From NCBI GenBank assembly GCA_015489315.1, contig WFZZ01000012.1:1-45690 (forward strand): a DNA stretch of 45,690 nucleotides, in the 5' to 3' direction. Origin of the DNA: Deltaproteobacteria bacterium (GTDB taxonomy: Bacteria > Desulfobacterota > Dissulfuribacteria > Dissulfuribacterales > QOAL01). How positions within the stretch are numbered: the stretch's first letter is position 1; each line of letters begins with the position of its first letter. The notes under the pieces are model-generated. The model saw only the letters and a program-made list of their open reading frames with translations, did not search any database and was not told the DNA's origin. A program made the position numbers and the translations under genes. This document shows positions 25,209-34,004 of this stretch, piece after piece.

Positions 25209-25279
25209 CTTAGTTATGGAAAAACATTCCCTGTGCCCTGGAAGCGTTTACCAGGCGATTATGAAAGGAGGGCATGAAA

Positions 25280-25717
25280 ATGGCTAAGGTCGAATATGGT
25301 TTTGGACAACATCTTATGCTGGATGGTTATGGTTGCGAACGCGAAAAGCTTATGGATCTTAACGGGATATACGACTTTTTAAGCCGGTATCCTGATGAAA
25401 TAAATATGACCAAAATTATGCCCCCTTATGTCTTTAAATATTCGGGTAAAGTGCCTGAAGACTGGGGCATTTCTGGCTTTGTACTAATTGCTGAAAGCCA
25501 CATAAGCATTCACACATTTCCTGATAAGCTCTACTTGAGCCTTGATATCTTTTCCTGCAAGGCCTTCGACGCCGACCTTGCCATTAAACACATAAAGGAT
25601 ATTTTCTCCATCGAAAAGATGGAGGTAAAACTCCTGAGTAGAGGCCATGAATTTCCAAAGGTAATAAGAAGCGTCCAGGAATTTATTAAGGATCAGCGCT
25701 CACATATGACTGTCTAA
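25280..25717 (+). CDS. speD: S-adenosylmethionine decarboxylase proenzyme
   Basis: The protein has the AESHISIHTFPD motif around residue 78; the chain is expected to self-cleave between Glu and Ser, giving a pyruvoyl group on the new alpha chain. 'SGFVLIAESH', SLDIFSCKAFD and a Cys in that block fit bacterial class 1 SpeD. It makes decarboxylated SAM for polyamine synthesis. ATG 25280 is preferred because GGAGG (25267-25271) is 8 bases upstream; ATG 25274 is only 2 bases from it. It is followed within 4 bases by a ureohydrolase gene. Confidence 0.92.
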   Translation: MAKVEYGFGQHLMLDGYGCEREKLMDLNGIYDFLSRYPDEINMTKIMPPYVFKYSGKVPEDWGISGFVLIAESHISIHTFPDKLYLSLDIFSCKAFDADLAIKHIKDIFSIEKMEVKLLSRGHEFPKVIRSVQEFIKDQRSHMTV

Positions 25718-25720
25718 TAA

Positions 25721-26593
25721 ATGGGCCAAGGCTTTTTAGAATCTTCTGCCCAATCATCATTTAAAAAGGCAAATTTCGTAGTTCTGCCGATCCCCTATGA
25801 TATTACTGCAAGCTGGGGCCAGGGCGCACGCCTTGGCCCACAAAGAATTTTTGAGGCCTCTAAGGAGCTTGAACTCTTTGATGAAGAACTCCTGATTGAA
25901 CCCTTTAAAGTTGGTGTTCATACCCTTCCTACCCTTGAACTTTCAATCCTGCCAGAAGCAGCCCAAAAGACAATAAAAGATAGTGTAAGGTTCATATTTG
26001 AAAACCAAAAATGTCCTGTCTCAATTGGTGGAGATCATTCTGTCAGTATCGGCCTTATCGAAGTGGCCAAGGCCTTTTATGAGGATTTGACAGTCATTCA
26101 ATTTGATGCCCATACGGATCTCAGGAAAACCTATCAGGGAACAAGTCTTAGCCATGCATGTGTTATAAGAAGAATATGGGATACAGTAAATGGCCAAGTC
26201 ATCCAGGTTGGCATTCGCTCTTTATCCAAAAATGAATGGGCATTTCTGGAAAAAGAAGGAAAAGAGCCTGTTTGGGCAAGAGATATAAAGACGGATCTAA
26301 AAGGTGCTGTTGCCCTTATTAAATCCGGCATAAAGACCAAACACATTTATATAACTTTGGATGTTGATTGCCTTGACCCATCCATCATGCCCGCTACAGG
26401 CACTCCCGAGCCTGGAGGCCTTTTATGGCATGAGCTTTTGGAGATCTTAAAGGCCCTCTGCCAACAATACAGGGTGATTGGTTTTGATGTGGTTGAGCTT
26501 TCTCCCATACCGGGAATTGTTCACCCGGATTTCCTGGCTGCTCGATTGATCTATAAGATGATAGGATATATTTCACAATTTCGGGATGCGTAA
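25721..26593 (+). CDS. speB: Ureohydrolase of the agmatinase/arginase family
   Basis: A 290-residue binuclear manganese enzyme with all metal motifs: GGDHSVS, FDAHTDLR and LDVDCLDPSIMPATGTPEPGG. It removes urea from agmatine or, as known in Thermus-type polyamine synthesis, from N1-aminopropylagmatine. Pairing with speD makes either reaction plausible, and the second would use the product of SpeD directly; the substrate cannot be decided from sequence. No spermidine synthase gene is in the window. Its last codons overlap the small ORF that follows. Confidence 0.88.
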   Translation: MGQGFLESSAQSSFKKANFVVLPIPYDITASWGQGARLGPQRIFEASKELELFDEELLIEPFKVGVHTLPTLELSILPEAAQKTIKDSVRFIFENQKCPVSIGGDHSVSIGLIEVAKAFYEDLTVIQFDAHTDLRKTYQGTSLSHACVIRRIWDTVNGQVIQVGIRSLSKNEWAFLEKEGKEPVWARDIKTDLKGAVALIKSGIKTKHIYITLDVDCLDPSIMPATGTPEPGGLLWHELLEILKALCQQYRVIGFDVVELSPIPGIVHPDFLAARLIYKMIGYISQFRDA

Positions 26594-26933
26594 TTCCATC
26601 AGGCTTATTCTGATATTTATAGTTGTTTTATTGTTTTTTTTACAAGGGACACCTTCTTTAAAGGAAATGAAGACGAATATTCCAACGGCAGATTTGGTCA
26701 TAAAAGGCAGTAAGGATTGTTGAAAGGCCCTTGTAGGCGTAGGCTTACGCTTTAGAGACCCTAAAATCCCAGTTGGCTACAGGATCGAGGTCTTTTTAAG
26801 GCCAGACACCATGCCAAAAATGAAAAAACTCCTTTCTATAGTGGGCGGAAAAATAATTTTTCGTAAAGACCAAAAGGACTTTGTACATCTTGTTATAGAA
26901 AAAACTCCTGTCAAAAAGGAAAATGGTCCTTAA
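26586..26933 (+). CDS. Small membrane-anchored protein with in-frame TGA; candidate selenoprotein
   Basis: From ATG 26586 the frame encodes a hydrophobic N-terminus (residues ~5-20), a soluble segment ending KGSKDC, then TGA at 26721-26723 (codon 46), and continues open for 69 more codons (KALVGVGLRFRDPKIP...) to TAA 26931-26933. That end overlaps the dus start by 11 bases, as intact operon genes do. A hairpin 11 bases after TGA fits a bacterial SECIS (annotated separately), so TGA may be read as selenocysteine, giving Cys-Sec. The alternative is a 46-residue protein followed by a decayed remainder, or a pseudogene. I do not recognise the family. Initiation probably depends on coupling, as the start lies within the speB end and no clear ribosome site is seen. 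Confidence 0.5.
26735..26752 (+). promoter_or_regulatory. Candidate bacterial SECIS hairpin
   Basis: AGGCGTA (26735-26741) pairs with TACGCTT (26746-26752), with one G-T pair, around the loop GGCT. The loop starts 18 bases after the in-frame TGA. In Escherichia coli fdhF the loop GG lies at positions 19-20 after UGA, and here GG is also at 19-20. A bulged U like that of fdhF is not obvious. Confidence 0.45.
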
Positions 26934-27894
26934 CATAGGTACGGTAAGTCTGAAAAATCACTGTATTCTAGCACCTCTTGCGGATATTACAGATTACCCC
27001 TTCAGAGAAGTTGTAAGAAGACTTGGGGGTGAGCTCACTTATACTGAAATGATAGCCAGCAAGGCCATTTGCCATAAAAATCCAAAGACCCTGCATATGG
27101 CAAAGCCGGTTTCAGGTGAATATCCATTGACATGTCAAATAGTAGGAAGTGATCCATCTGAAATGGCACAAGCTGCAAAGATTTGTGAAGACCTCGGTGC
27201 TGCAATAATTGATATAAATATGGGCTGTCCTCAAAAAAAAATCGTTAAAACTGGGGCCGGGGCGGCGCTATTGCTAGATATAAAAAGGGCAGAAGATATT
27301 GTTAGTAAGATAAAAAAGGCCGTATCTGTGCCTGTTACATGCAAGACCAGACTAGGTTGGGACAGTAAGTCAATCTGCATTTTAGAATTCTCCCTAAGAC
27401 TTCAGGAAGCCGGAGCCTCAATGATTGCAATTCACGCAAGGACTAAAAAACAGATGTTTTCTGGTGTTGCAAGATGGGACTTAATCAAGCCTGTTACTGA
27501 AAAACTTGAGATCCCTGTAATCGTAAATGGTGATATAAAAGGTCCAGAAGATGCCAAAAGGGCCTTAAAGGAATCAGGGGCTCATGGAGTCATGATTGGG
27601 AGGGCAAGCCTTGGAAGGCCCTGGATAATTGGAAAAATCTCTTATTATCTAAGGGAAGGTAAAAAGAGTGAAGAGCCAAATACCGATGAAAAAAAGAAAA
27701 TAATCGACTTACATCTCTTGCTCTTGCGAAAATTTTATGATGAAAAAAACGCCCTTTTAAAGGCCAAGAAACATCTTTCTTGGTACACCAAAGGCATGAA
27801 ATTTAGCGCCAGTTTTAGAAATAGACTTCAAGCTATTAAAAATTTTAATGAACTTTTAAAATTTAAAGATGAGTTTTTCAAAAGACATAACTAA
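26923..27894 (+). CDS. dusB: tRNA-dihydrouridine synthase
   Basis: A 323-residue FMN enzyme that reduces uridine in the tRNA D-loop. The APLADITDYPFREVVRRLG opening (usual APMAGVTD altered at three positions), ELTYTEMIASKA, INMGCPQKKIVKTGAGAALL with the catalytic Cys, TRLGWD and the 'GVMIGRASLGRPWI' block are present. The helical C-terminal domain follows. Subgroup DusB is likely from length and motifs. It overlaps the candidate selenoprotein ORF by 11 bases and converges on divIVA with a 4-base overlap. Confidence 0.9.
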   Translation: MVLNIGTVSLKNHCILAPLADITDYPFREVVRRLGGELTYTEMIASKAICHKNPKTLHMAKPVSGEYPLTCQIVGSDPSEMAQAAKICEDLGAAIIDINMGCPQKKIVKTGAGAALLLDIKRAEDIVSKIKKAVSVPVTCKTRLGWDSKSICILEFSLRLQEAGASMIAIHARTKKQMFSGVARWDLIKPVTEKLEIPVIVNGDIKGPEDAKRALKESGAHGVMIGRASLGRPWIIGKISYYLREGKKSEEPNTDEKKKIIDLHLLLLRKFYDEKNALLKAKKHLSWYTKGMKFSASFRNRLQAIKNFNELLKFKDEFFKRHN

Positions 27895-28559
27895 GAACTA
27901 GGCCAGAGCTTGTCGGGTTCAAAGTTAAAGTTTTCCTTTTTGGATTCCATCTCTTTAGAATCTTCTTTTTCATTGGATGAAATATCCTGTTCTGGGGCCT
28001 TATTCTCTTCATGCTGTTCGTTAGAAGATTGATTATCATCAGGTAAATCTTCTTGAATAGAACGAATCTCTTTGGCAGTAAGTCTTAAACTTTCATCAAA
28101 CTCTTCCGGTGGCAAGGCCATTTCCTCATCAAGAATTCTCAAAAAGCTTTCAAAGGATAAACGCATCTTATGAACTGCCTCACGCTGCATCATACGAAGA
28201 CGCCTAATCCTATCTTCTAGGGAGATAGCCTCCTTATGGGCATCTGCAACAATTCTATCTGCATCGAGTTTTGCTCTATCAATTATAACCTCTGCCTCTT
28301 TTTCTGCCTGAATCTTCATCTCTTCTGCTGCTTTATGAGCAACTGTTAATGCATTTCTAAATTCGGCTTCCTGCTTTTTTAAAAGGGCAATTTGTCGTTT
28401 ATATGCAATAAGTTTATCCTTTAGTTCATTTCTCTCCCTAATTAGGGAAGCAAGGAAGTTTGCCACTTCTTCTAAGAAAGCGGTTACTTCTTTTCTGTCA
28501 AAGCCCCTAAATCTGGTAGTAAACTTCTTCCCAACTATCTCATCGGGTGTTAATGACAT
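27891..28559 (-). CDS. divIVA: DivIVA-family coiled-coil protein
   Basis: The N-terminal TPDEIVGKKFTTRFRGFDRKEV and FLEEVANFL form the membrane-binding DivIVA motif. This is followed by a long coiled coil (about residues 35-150) and an acidic, Ser/Glu/Asn-rich tail ending near WPSS. DivIVA proteins gather at negatively curved membrane such as poles and septa; this function is inferred. It is 9 bases after yggT, a pairing common in bacteria. At 222 residues it is longer than the minimal family because of the acidic tail. Confidence 0.88.
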   Translation of the reverse strand: MSLTPDEIVGKKFTTRFRGFDRKEVTAFLEEVANFLASLIRERNELKDKLIAYKRQIALLKKQEAEFRNALTVAHKAAEEMKIQAEKEAEVIIDRAKLDADRIVADAHKEAISLEDRIRRLRMMQREAVHKMRLSFESFLRILDEEMALPPEEFDESLRLTAKEIRSIQEDLPDDNQSSNEQHEENKAPEQDISSNEKEDSKEMESKKENFNFEPDKLWPSS

Positions 28560-28568
28560 CCTTGCCTC

Positions 28569-28877
28569 CTAATAAAGTCTTGCAGCCAATTGATAAAGGC
28601 TTGGGACCAAAAAACTGTCAAGAAAAATCAATGCCAAAATTATGGCCATTGGACTAAAGTCAATCCCACCTACATAAAGTGGGATATATCTTCTGACTCT
28701 ATTCATTACTGGATCTGTTACATTGTAAAGAAAGCGCACAATGGGATTATACGGATCTGGGCTTACCCAGGAAATAAGGGCACGGATAATAAATACCCAC
28801 ATGTATAAATTTAGAAGTATATGGAGTATAGATGCGATAGACTTTATAAAATTTGCCAAAATGAACATGTGCTCCAC
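28569..28877 (-). CDS. yggT: YggT-family membrane protein
   Basis: A 102-residue protein with two hydrophobic segments (about 12-33 and 74-96) around the family motif RALISWVSPDPYNPIVRFLYNVTDPVMNRVRRYIP (residues ~31-65). YggT/YlmG proteins are linked to division and membrane or FtsZ organisation, though the mechanism is not settled. It stands between the MoCF-domain gene and divIVA, in the same direction and closely spaced. Confidence 0.9.
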   Translation of the reverse strand: MEHMFILANFIKSIASILHILLNLYMWVFIIRALISWVSPDPYNPIVRFLYNVTDPVMNRVRRYIPLYVGGIDFSPMAIILALIFLDSFLVPSLYQLAARLY

Positions 28878-28887
28878 CTCTTTTCAT

Positions 28888-29949
28888 TTATTTACCAAAC
28901 GGACAAATTGGATAGTGACATTTTTTGCAATTTAAACACAAACCACCATGGCCAAGCTCAGCAATCTCTCGCCTTCCAATCATATCTCCTGCCAAAACCC
29001 TTGGAAGTATAAGGTCTAAAACAGTGGTCTTAAAATACATGCCACATGCAGGAATTCCCAATACTGGTACCTTACCAATATAACTTACTAGAAACATTGC
29101 TCCTGGCAATACTGGACTTCCATAGACAAGTGAATGGGCTCCTGCCTCTTTTATTCCCTTTCTGGTAACATCATCTGGATCCACTGACATCCCACCTGTA
29201 CATAAAATGATCTCAGCACCCGAATCTATAGCATCCTTTATTGCTCCTGAAATCTCAAAGATGTCATCTGGAACTTTTTTAAAACTAGTAACCTCCACAC
29301 CAAAGGCTTCAAGCTTCTTCTTCATAACAGGGCCAAAGGCATCTTTGATCCTTCCTTCAAAGACCTCCCTACCTGTTACAACTATAGCTCCCTTTTTTAT
29401 TTTATAATCAATGACTTTTAAAAGCCCCCTAGCCCCTTTTAGAATTACCTTGGCCCTATCCATGATTTCTTTAGAAATCACGAGTGGAATTGCACGCCCC
29501 GCAGCCACAAGTTCTCCCTTTTTTACAGGAAAATTGTCATGCCTTGTGGAAAGCATAACGTCTCCTAAAAGATTAAGTTCTAAAAGGGCCTCTTTATCTA
29601 CTTTGAAAATTCCATTAAATGAAGCATAAAAGGACACCTTGCCCTCTGATATCTTTAAGTCTGTATAGACCCCTGACCCACAGGCATATCGTCCAAGAAT
29701 AAGAGCAGCATCGTTTTCGTGAACATGTTCAGGACCTAACTCAAGACAATAGATATGAAATTTTCCAAGATCCTTTAATCTTGAAACGTCCTCCTTTTTT
29801 ATTATGTGCCCTTTCTTAAAGGCTGGCCCCTTTTTCTTTCCAGGTACTATTTCAGTGATATCATGGGGTAGGACCATCCCTACCGCTTCTTCCACAGGAA
29901 CAAGCCTTTTTATAAATAAGACATCATGATCATCAGGAGATAGGCTCAT
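28888..29949 (-). CDS. Molybdopterin-binding (MoCF/MoeA-like) protein with C-terminal Cys cluster
   Basis: Residues ~1-160 resemble the extender part of MoeA-like proteins ('PVEEAVGMVLPHDITEI' near the start). The second half has the MoCF-type domain: VTGREVFEGRIKD, 'GAEIILCTGGMSVDPDDVTRKGI' and 'VPVLGIPACGMYFKTTVLDLILPRVLAG'. The C-terminus ends in C-x2-C-x2-C-x4-C (GLCLNCKKCHYPICPFGK), probably binding Zn or an Fe-S cluster. I start it at ATG 29949, because AAGGGGG precedes it by 5 bases and it overlaps the fmdE stop by 17; the longer frame to 30030 would overlap fmdE by about 100 bases. It may act in molybdopterin insertion with the FmdE-like neighbour. Confidence 0.8.
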   Translation of the reverse strand: MSLSPDDHDVLFIKRLVPVEEAVGMVLPHDITEIVPGKKKGPAFKKGHIIKKEDVSRLKDLGKFHIYCLELGPEHVHENDAALILGRYACGSGVYTDLKISEGKVSFYASFNGIFKVDKEALLELNLLGDVMLSTRHDNFPVKKGELVAAGRAIPLVISKEIMDRAKVILKGARGLLKVIDYKIKKGAIVVTGREVFEGRIKDAFGPVMKKKLEAFGVEVTSFKKVPDDIFEISGAIKDAIDSGAEIILCTGGMSVDPDDVTRKGIKEAGAHSLVYGSPVLPGAMFLVSYIGKVPVLGIPACGMYFKTTVLDLILPRVLAGDMIGRREIAELGHGGLCLNCKKCHYPICPFGK

Positions 29950-30523
29950 AATAACCCCCTTGGGCACAAGGCCTACAAAGTATCTTTCCGTCCTTTTCAA
30001 CATCCCTAAAATCTTGAACCCACTCACCACATATCGAACATTGGACCCTTCTTCCAGGACGCCCTGGCAAATCGGCTTTATTGACTTTCACATGTACATC
30101 TTGGATCTCAAAAAGTTCTGAATCAGGCATGACCTTGTAGGCCTCAAGCTGTCTTTTGTATTTATTTTCTATCTCAGGGAAATATCTTTTAGATAGCTCT
30201 CTTGCCTCTTCCTTTGCAACTATTCGCTTGGCCTTTCCTGTCTCAAGATCCAGAAAAGTTACTGCCATCTTTCCATAATCTACCCACCTTAAGGACCTCT
30301 TCCCAAGGCTACAACCGGTAACTGATTGAATTGCATCAGTTGCACACCGATCTATTTCCACAAATACTATGAGCCGTTTTCTATCCTTTCCCTTTGGATC
30401 TTCAATACCAAGCTCTTTTAGACCAAGCATGGCAAGACGCACTCCAAGGACCTGCCCAGGGCAAAGGTGCCCATGAAGTCTTACTGATTCTTCCAATAAT
30501 TGCTCAAATGTTTTATTACTCAT
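29933..30523 (-). CDS. FmdE-family protein with zinc-ribbon C-terminus
   Basis: The 196-residue protein has the FmdE core: HGHLCPGQVLGVRLAMLG (residues ~17-34) and 'EIDRCATDAIQSVTGCSLGKRSL', which form a Cys/His metal site in known members. A C-terminal zinc ribbon follows (CSICGEW...CRPC). FmdE was named for a gene near tungsten/molybdenum formylmethanofuran dehydrogenase of archaea, but bacterial copies occur beside molybdopterin genes, as here; their exact role is unknown. AAGGA precedes ATG 30523. It is divergent from the next methyltransferase gene. Confidence 0.85.
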   Translation of the reverse strand: MSNKTFEQLLEESVRLHGHLCPGQVLGVRLAMLGLKELGIEDPKGKDRKRLIVFVEIDRCATDAIQSVTGCSLGKRSLRWVDYGKMAVTFLDLETGKAKRIVAKEEARELSKRYFPEIENKYKRQLEAYKVMPDSELFEIQDVHVKVNKADLPGRPGRRVQCSICGEWVQDFRDVEKDGKILCRPCAQGGYYEPIS

Positions 30524-30549
30524 ACATATCCTTTCGTAGAGGTGAAAAA

Positions 30550-31419
30550 GTGAAAGATATCAACCCCAGTTCTCCAGAGTTTTGGGAATCCCTGGCCATA
30601 CCAGAAAAAAAAGACCAAATTAACAAAAGATGTCTTGAGGCTAAAACTTGGGACAAAGCTGCTGCCACTTATGATGACCTTGAAAAGTGCAAAGATTATC
30701 AAAATCAAATAAATTCGATATTAAACATCTTGCAACAAAAAGGCGCTTTAGACAAGAAAAATATTGTGATGGATGTAGCCTGTGGCACTGGAACCTATGC
30801 AATAAGATTTGCACCCTTTTGTAAATCAGTCACATGTCTGGACATATCAACGGGCATGTTGAAAAAGTTAGAGGAAAAGAAGAAACATTATAGCCTGTCA
30901 AACATTGAAATTGTACGGAAAAGCTGGGAAGACTTTAAGAGGGATATTTCCTTTGATTTGGTCTTTTGTTCCATGACTCCACTTTTAAGGGACATAAAAA
31001 ATCTAAAAAAGATTCTTAACTATTCAAAAAGATTTATAGGCATAGTGACCTGGGCCGGAATAAGAAAAAATCGGCTTTTAAGCCTAATTTCAAGGGAGAT
31101 TTTGGGAGAGGAGATACACCAAAAGGGTCAAGACATTACTATTATTTTTAATTACCTTTATAGCCTTGGATATGCACCACATCTCACCTTTTTTACAGGA
31201 TGTTGGGAAAGAACAAAACCCATAAAAGATCAGATTGAAAGGATGATCTGGCGCCTTGAACTAAAAAGGCCTTTGAAAAGAAATGAAAAGGATGAAGTGA
31301 AAAGGATTTTGGAAAAATTTGCAGATAAAAATGGGCTTGTCAAAAGCGTTACCACAGTCCGCACTGCCTTTATGTTCATTGATAAAAAAGAGGCAAAGGG
31401 GGCCTTCTCATGTGATTAA
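30550..31419 (+). CDS. Class I SAM-dependent methyltransferase
   Basis: A 289-residue methyltransferase with SAM motif I VMDVACGTGTYAIRFA, 'VTCLDISTGMLKKLEE' (motif II region) and 'SFDLVFCSMTP' (motif IV). The substrate is unknown. The start is GTG 30550, five bases after AGAGGTG; the frame is open further upstream, but that part is antisense to fmdE and is not gene. It is divergent from fmdE and its end overlaps the end of the next gene by 4 bases. Confidence 0.85.
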   Translation: MKDINPSSPEFWESLAIPEKKDQINKRCLEAKTWDKAAATYDDLEKCKDYQNQINSILNILQQKGALDKKNIVMDVACGTGTYAIRFAPFCKSVTCLDISTGMLKKLEEKKKHYSLSNIEIVRKSWEDFKRDISFDLVFCSMTPLLRDIKNLKKILNYSKRFIGIVTWAGIRKNRLLSLISREILGEEIHQKGQDITIIFNYLYSLGYAPHLTFFTGCWERTKPIKDQIERMIWRLELKRPLKRNEKDEVKRILEKFADKNGLVKSVTTVRTAFMFIDKKEAKGAFSCD

Positions 31420-33998
31420 TTTTGGTTGGAAAACACACTTATTAGGATAGAACTCAATTCTTCCAGCTTGTATGGCTTTGGAAGGGCTGCACAAAAGCCA
31501 AACTCTTGAAAATTTTTTATGACTTCATCCTTTGAGTAGCCTGTAGAAACTATAACCTTGGCATTTGGATCTTCTTTTAAAATGAACTTAACCGCTTCTT
31601 TTCCACCCATTCCGCCAGGAACAGTTATATCCATAATCACAGCATCAAAGGGTTTACCTTTTTCCCTTGCATCCTTGTATTTTTTAAGGGCCTCTTTTCC
31701 ATCCTTGGCAACATCTGCTTCATAACCTAAATAGATCAGACTTTCCCTTAAAAGCTCTCTGATATTTTCCTCATCATCCATTACAAGCACCCTTTTGCCC
31801 TTGGTAGAACTAGATATCTTTGCCTCCTTTGTTTCAGTTTTTTCAATATCTTCTCCTAGGGCCGGCAGATAAATGGTAAACTTTGTACCATAATTCTTTT
31901 TCGATTCGACATCGATAAAACCGCCATGTTTTCTTACAATTGAGAAACAAACGGCAAGACCAAGACCTGAGCCCATCTTTTTAGTTGTGAAAAAAGGATC
32001 AAAAATCCTTGGAAGGTCTTCAGGCGAAATCCCTGAGCCTTTATCTTCGATGGTTATCACAACATAATTTCCTTCTGGCAGAAATTGGTGAACTCCTTGT
32101 TCAAGTGGGAGGTTATATGCCTTTATTGTAATAATCCCCCCGTCAGGCATAGCCTGGTCAGCATTTATGACCATATTTTGGATAACCTGGCTTATCTGTC
32201 CAGGGTCAACTTTTACTGACCAAAGATCTTTTGCAAAATCAAACTTGCAAGCTACATTTGAGCCCTTTAGCGAAAATTCAGCAGTCTCAAGAATTATCTT
32301 TTTAAGTGAAATTACCTTCTTTATTGGTGCACCACCCTTTGCAAAGGTAAGAAGCTGCTGGGTTAGGGCTTGGGCCCTATATGCAGCCTTTTCGGCCGCA
32401 TCCAGTCGTTTAAAAAGATCAAGATCATCCTGTGCCTTAAGTTTTGAAAGAGAGATATTACCCAAGATGGCAGTCAATAAGTTATTGAAATCATGAGCAA
32501 TACCACCTGCAAGAACTCCCAGAGATTTAAGCTTTTCCACCTTTGAAAGTTCAAGGGTGGCAAGTTTCTGATCCGTTACATCCAAATTACTACCTCTTAC
32601 ACCTAGGAAGTTTCCATCTCCATCATAAACCTTTGAGCAACTGTGACTCACCCATCTTACTTCACCATCCTTTCTGACAATTCTAAACTCCATATTTTCA
32701 TGGGGTTCATGAGTTCTCTGGATTTTCATATTATCGAGGTGTTTTTTGAATAACTCTTTGTCATCAGGGTGAACAATATCCAACAAAAGGGCTGGTTTTT
32801 TCTTGAATTCTTCTTGGGTATATCCAGTTATTTCGTAACAACGATGTGAGTTATATTTAAACTGTCCATTTTCATCTATCCAATATGCCCAGTCGGTGGC
32901 ATATTCAATTACTGTTCTTAATATCTCTTCCTTCTTGAGCAAATCTTCCTGGCCTTTGTATATGGCGTTTAACATTCTATCTATGCTTGTACTGATATTT
33001 CGCATCTCAAGGGAATCACTTAATTCCTTTATGTTAAGAAGACTCGATTTTTGTAATCCATTAAGATCTAGGGATGAGAGCACCTCTGAAAGACGATCAA
33101 TGGGCCTTGTAATGAGTTTATCAAATATTTTATCTGCCAGGAAAAGAGTAAAGACAAAAATCGCAAATATCACTCCCAAGACTGGCCAAAGGTTTTTCCA
33201 GATATAGATGAGGGCATTTTTCCACGGAGTAATTGCATAAAACTCCCAGCCCTTGGGAACATCTAGAAGGCGTCTAAAACACCAATATCTATCACCAGCC
33301 ATCTTTAGCATATACAGTCCATACTGGTCAGGACCATTAATAGATTCAAAGGTGCTTCTTAAATTTTCGCGCCTCTCTACAAGCTCCTTTTGGGGATGAT
33401 AGACAACAGTTCCGTGATTAGAAAGGATAAACACCATAGAGCCCTTAATTGACGGACTTGTCACCTTTGAAAGTAAATGTCTTAAGGGCTCAAGGTCTCT
33501 TTCAAAAATAAGGCTATAACCTCCTGGAACTTCATATAGAAATGTAACAACAGGTGATTTTACGAAAATTGATTGATGAACCCTTGATATCCTTTTGTGC
33601 CTTTTAATATATTCAAATCCAGAAAGATCGAGGTCTAGATAGTCTCTAAATCTCTTGTCTCCAACCAGGATTATTCTGTTCTCTTTTGATAAGAGTGCGT
33701 ATTTTTTGTTGCTTGTTATCTTTGGCAGTTGCTTTTTTAGATATTCCTTGAGCACCTCTAATTCTCCAGCTGGTGCAACTTTTAACAAGTATTTAATTAA
33801 AAGGTCGTCGCGATATAGATAATTTTCTATAAGATTTGTGCATGAATTGAAAAGACGCTCCATCTCTAAGCTTGTTTGTCTTTTTAGAATATGGATGGCA
33901 AAATAGGACGTTACTAAAAATAAAATTGCCAGAGATGCAATTCCAAGTAGCCAAATAATAAGTTTTATTTTTTTTATAATGGAAGGAGGTTGCGACAT
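31416..33998 (-). CDS. Hybrid sensor histidine kinase with periplasmic sensor, PAS and receiver domains
   Basis: An 860-residue protein. A transmembrane helix (~13-33) leads to a large periplasmic sensor (~34-270, Cache-like), a second helix (~273-295) and a HAMP-like linker. After these come a PAS domain with PAC (~365-485: 'WAYWIDENGQFKYNSHRCYEITGY'), HisKA with H502 in GGIAHDFNN, HATPase (NMVINADQAMPDGG, DKGSGIS, GSGLGLAVCF) and a receiver with D790 in AVIMDITVPGGMGG. It is 6 bases after a lipoprotein-type solute-binding gene, so it probably senses that ligand together with the periplasmic domain. No response regulator gene is adjacent. Confidence 0.92.
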   Translation of the reverse strand: MSQPPSIIKKIKLIIWLLGIASLAILFLVTSYFAIHILKRQTSLEMERLFNSCTNLIENYLYRDDLLIKYLLKVAPAGELEVLKEYLKKQLPKITSNKKYALLSKENRIILVGDKRFRDYLDLDLSGFEYIKRHKRISRVHQSIFVKSPVVTFLYEVPGGYSLIFERDLEPLRHLLSKVTSPSIKGSMVFILSNHGTVVYHPQKELVERRENLRSTFESINGPDQYGLYMLKMAGDRYWCFRRLLDVPKGWEFYAITPWKNALIYIWKNLWPVLGVIFAIFVFTLFLADKIFDKLITRPIDRLSEVLSSLDLNGLQKSSLLNIKELSDSLEMRNISTSIDRMLNAIYKGQEDLLKKEEILRTVIEYATDWAYWIDENGQFKYNSHRCYEITGYTQEEFKKKPALLLDIVHPDDKELFKKHLDNMKIQRTHEPHENMEFRIVRKDGEVRWVSHSCSKVYDGDGNFLGVRGSNLDVTDQKLATLELSKVEKLKSLGVLAGGIAHDFNNLLTAILGNISLSKLKAQDDLDLFKRLDAAEKAAYRAQALTQQLLTFAKGGAPIKKVISLKKIILETAEFSLKGSNVACKFDFAKDLWSVKVDPGQISQVIQNMVINADQAMPDGGIITIKAYNLPLEQGVHQFLPEGNYVVITIEDKGSGISPEDLPRIFDPFFTTKKMGSGLGLAVCFSIVRKHGGFIDVESKKNYGTKFTIYLPALGEDIEKTETKEAKISSSTKGKRVLVMDDEENIRELLRESLIYLGYEADVAKDGKEALKKYKDAREKGKPFDAVIMDITVPGGMGGKEAVKFILKEDPNAKVIVSTGYSKDEVIKNFQEFGFCAALPKPYKLEELSSILISVFSNQN

Positions 33999-34004
33999 AA
34001 GATT

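Noticed and set aside
26721-26723. TGA read as tryptophan (alternative genetic code)
   Set aside because: Several solid genes here end at TGA and Trp positions use TGG, so TGA is a stop in general.
29950-30030. Longer start for the MoCF-domain protein
   Set aside because: It would overlap the zinc-ribbon region of fmdE by nearly 100 bases; ATG 29949 has its own ribosome site.
30394-30549. Upstream extension of the methyltransferase frame at 30550
   Set aside because: It is antisense to the conserved fmdE N-terminus, has no family match, and a good ribosome site sits just before GTG 30550.
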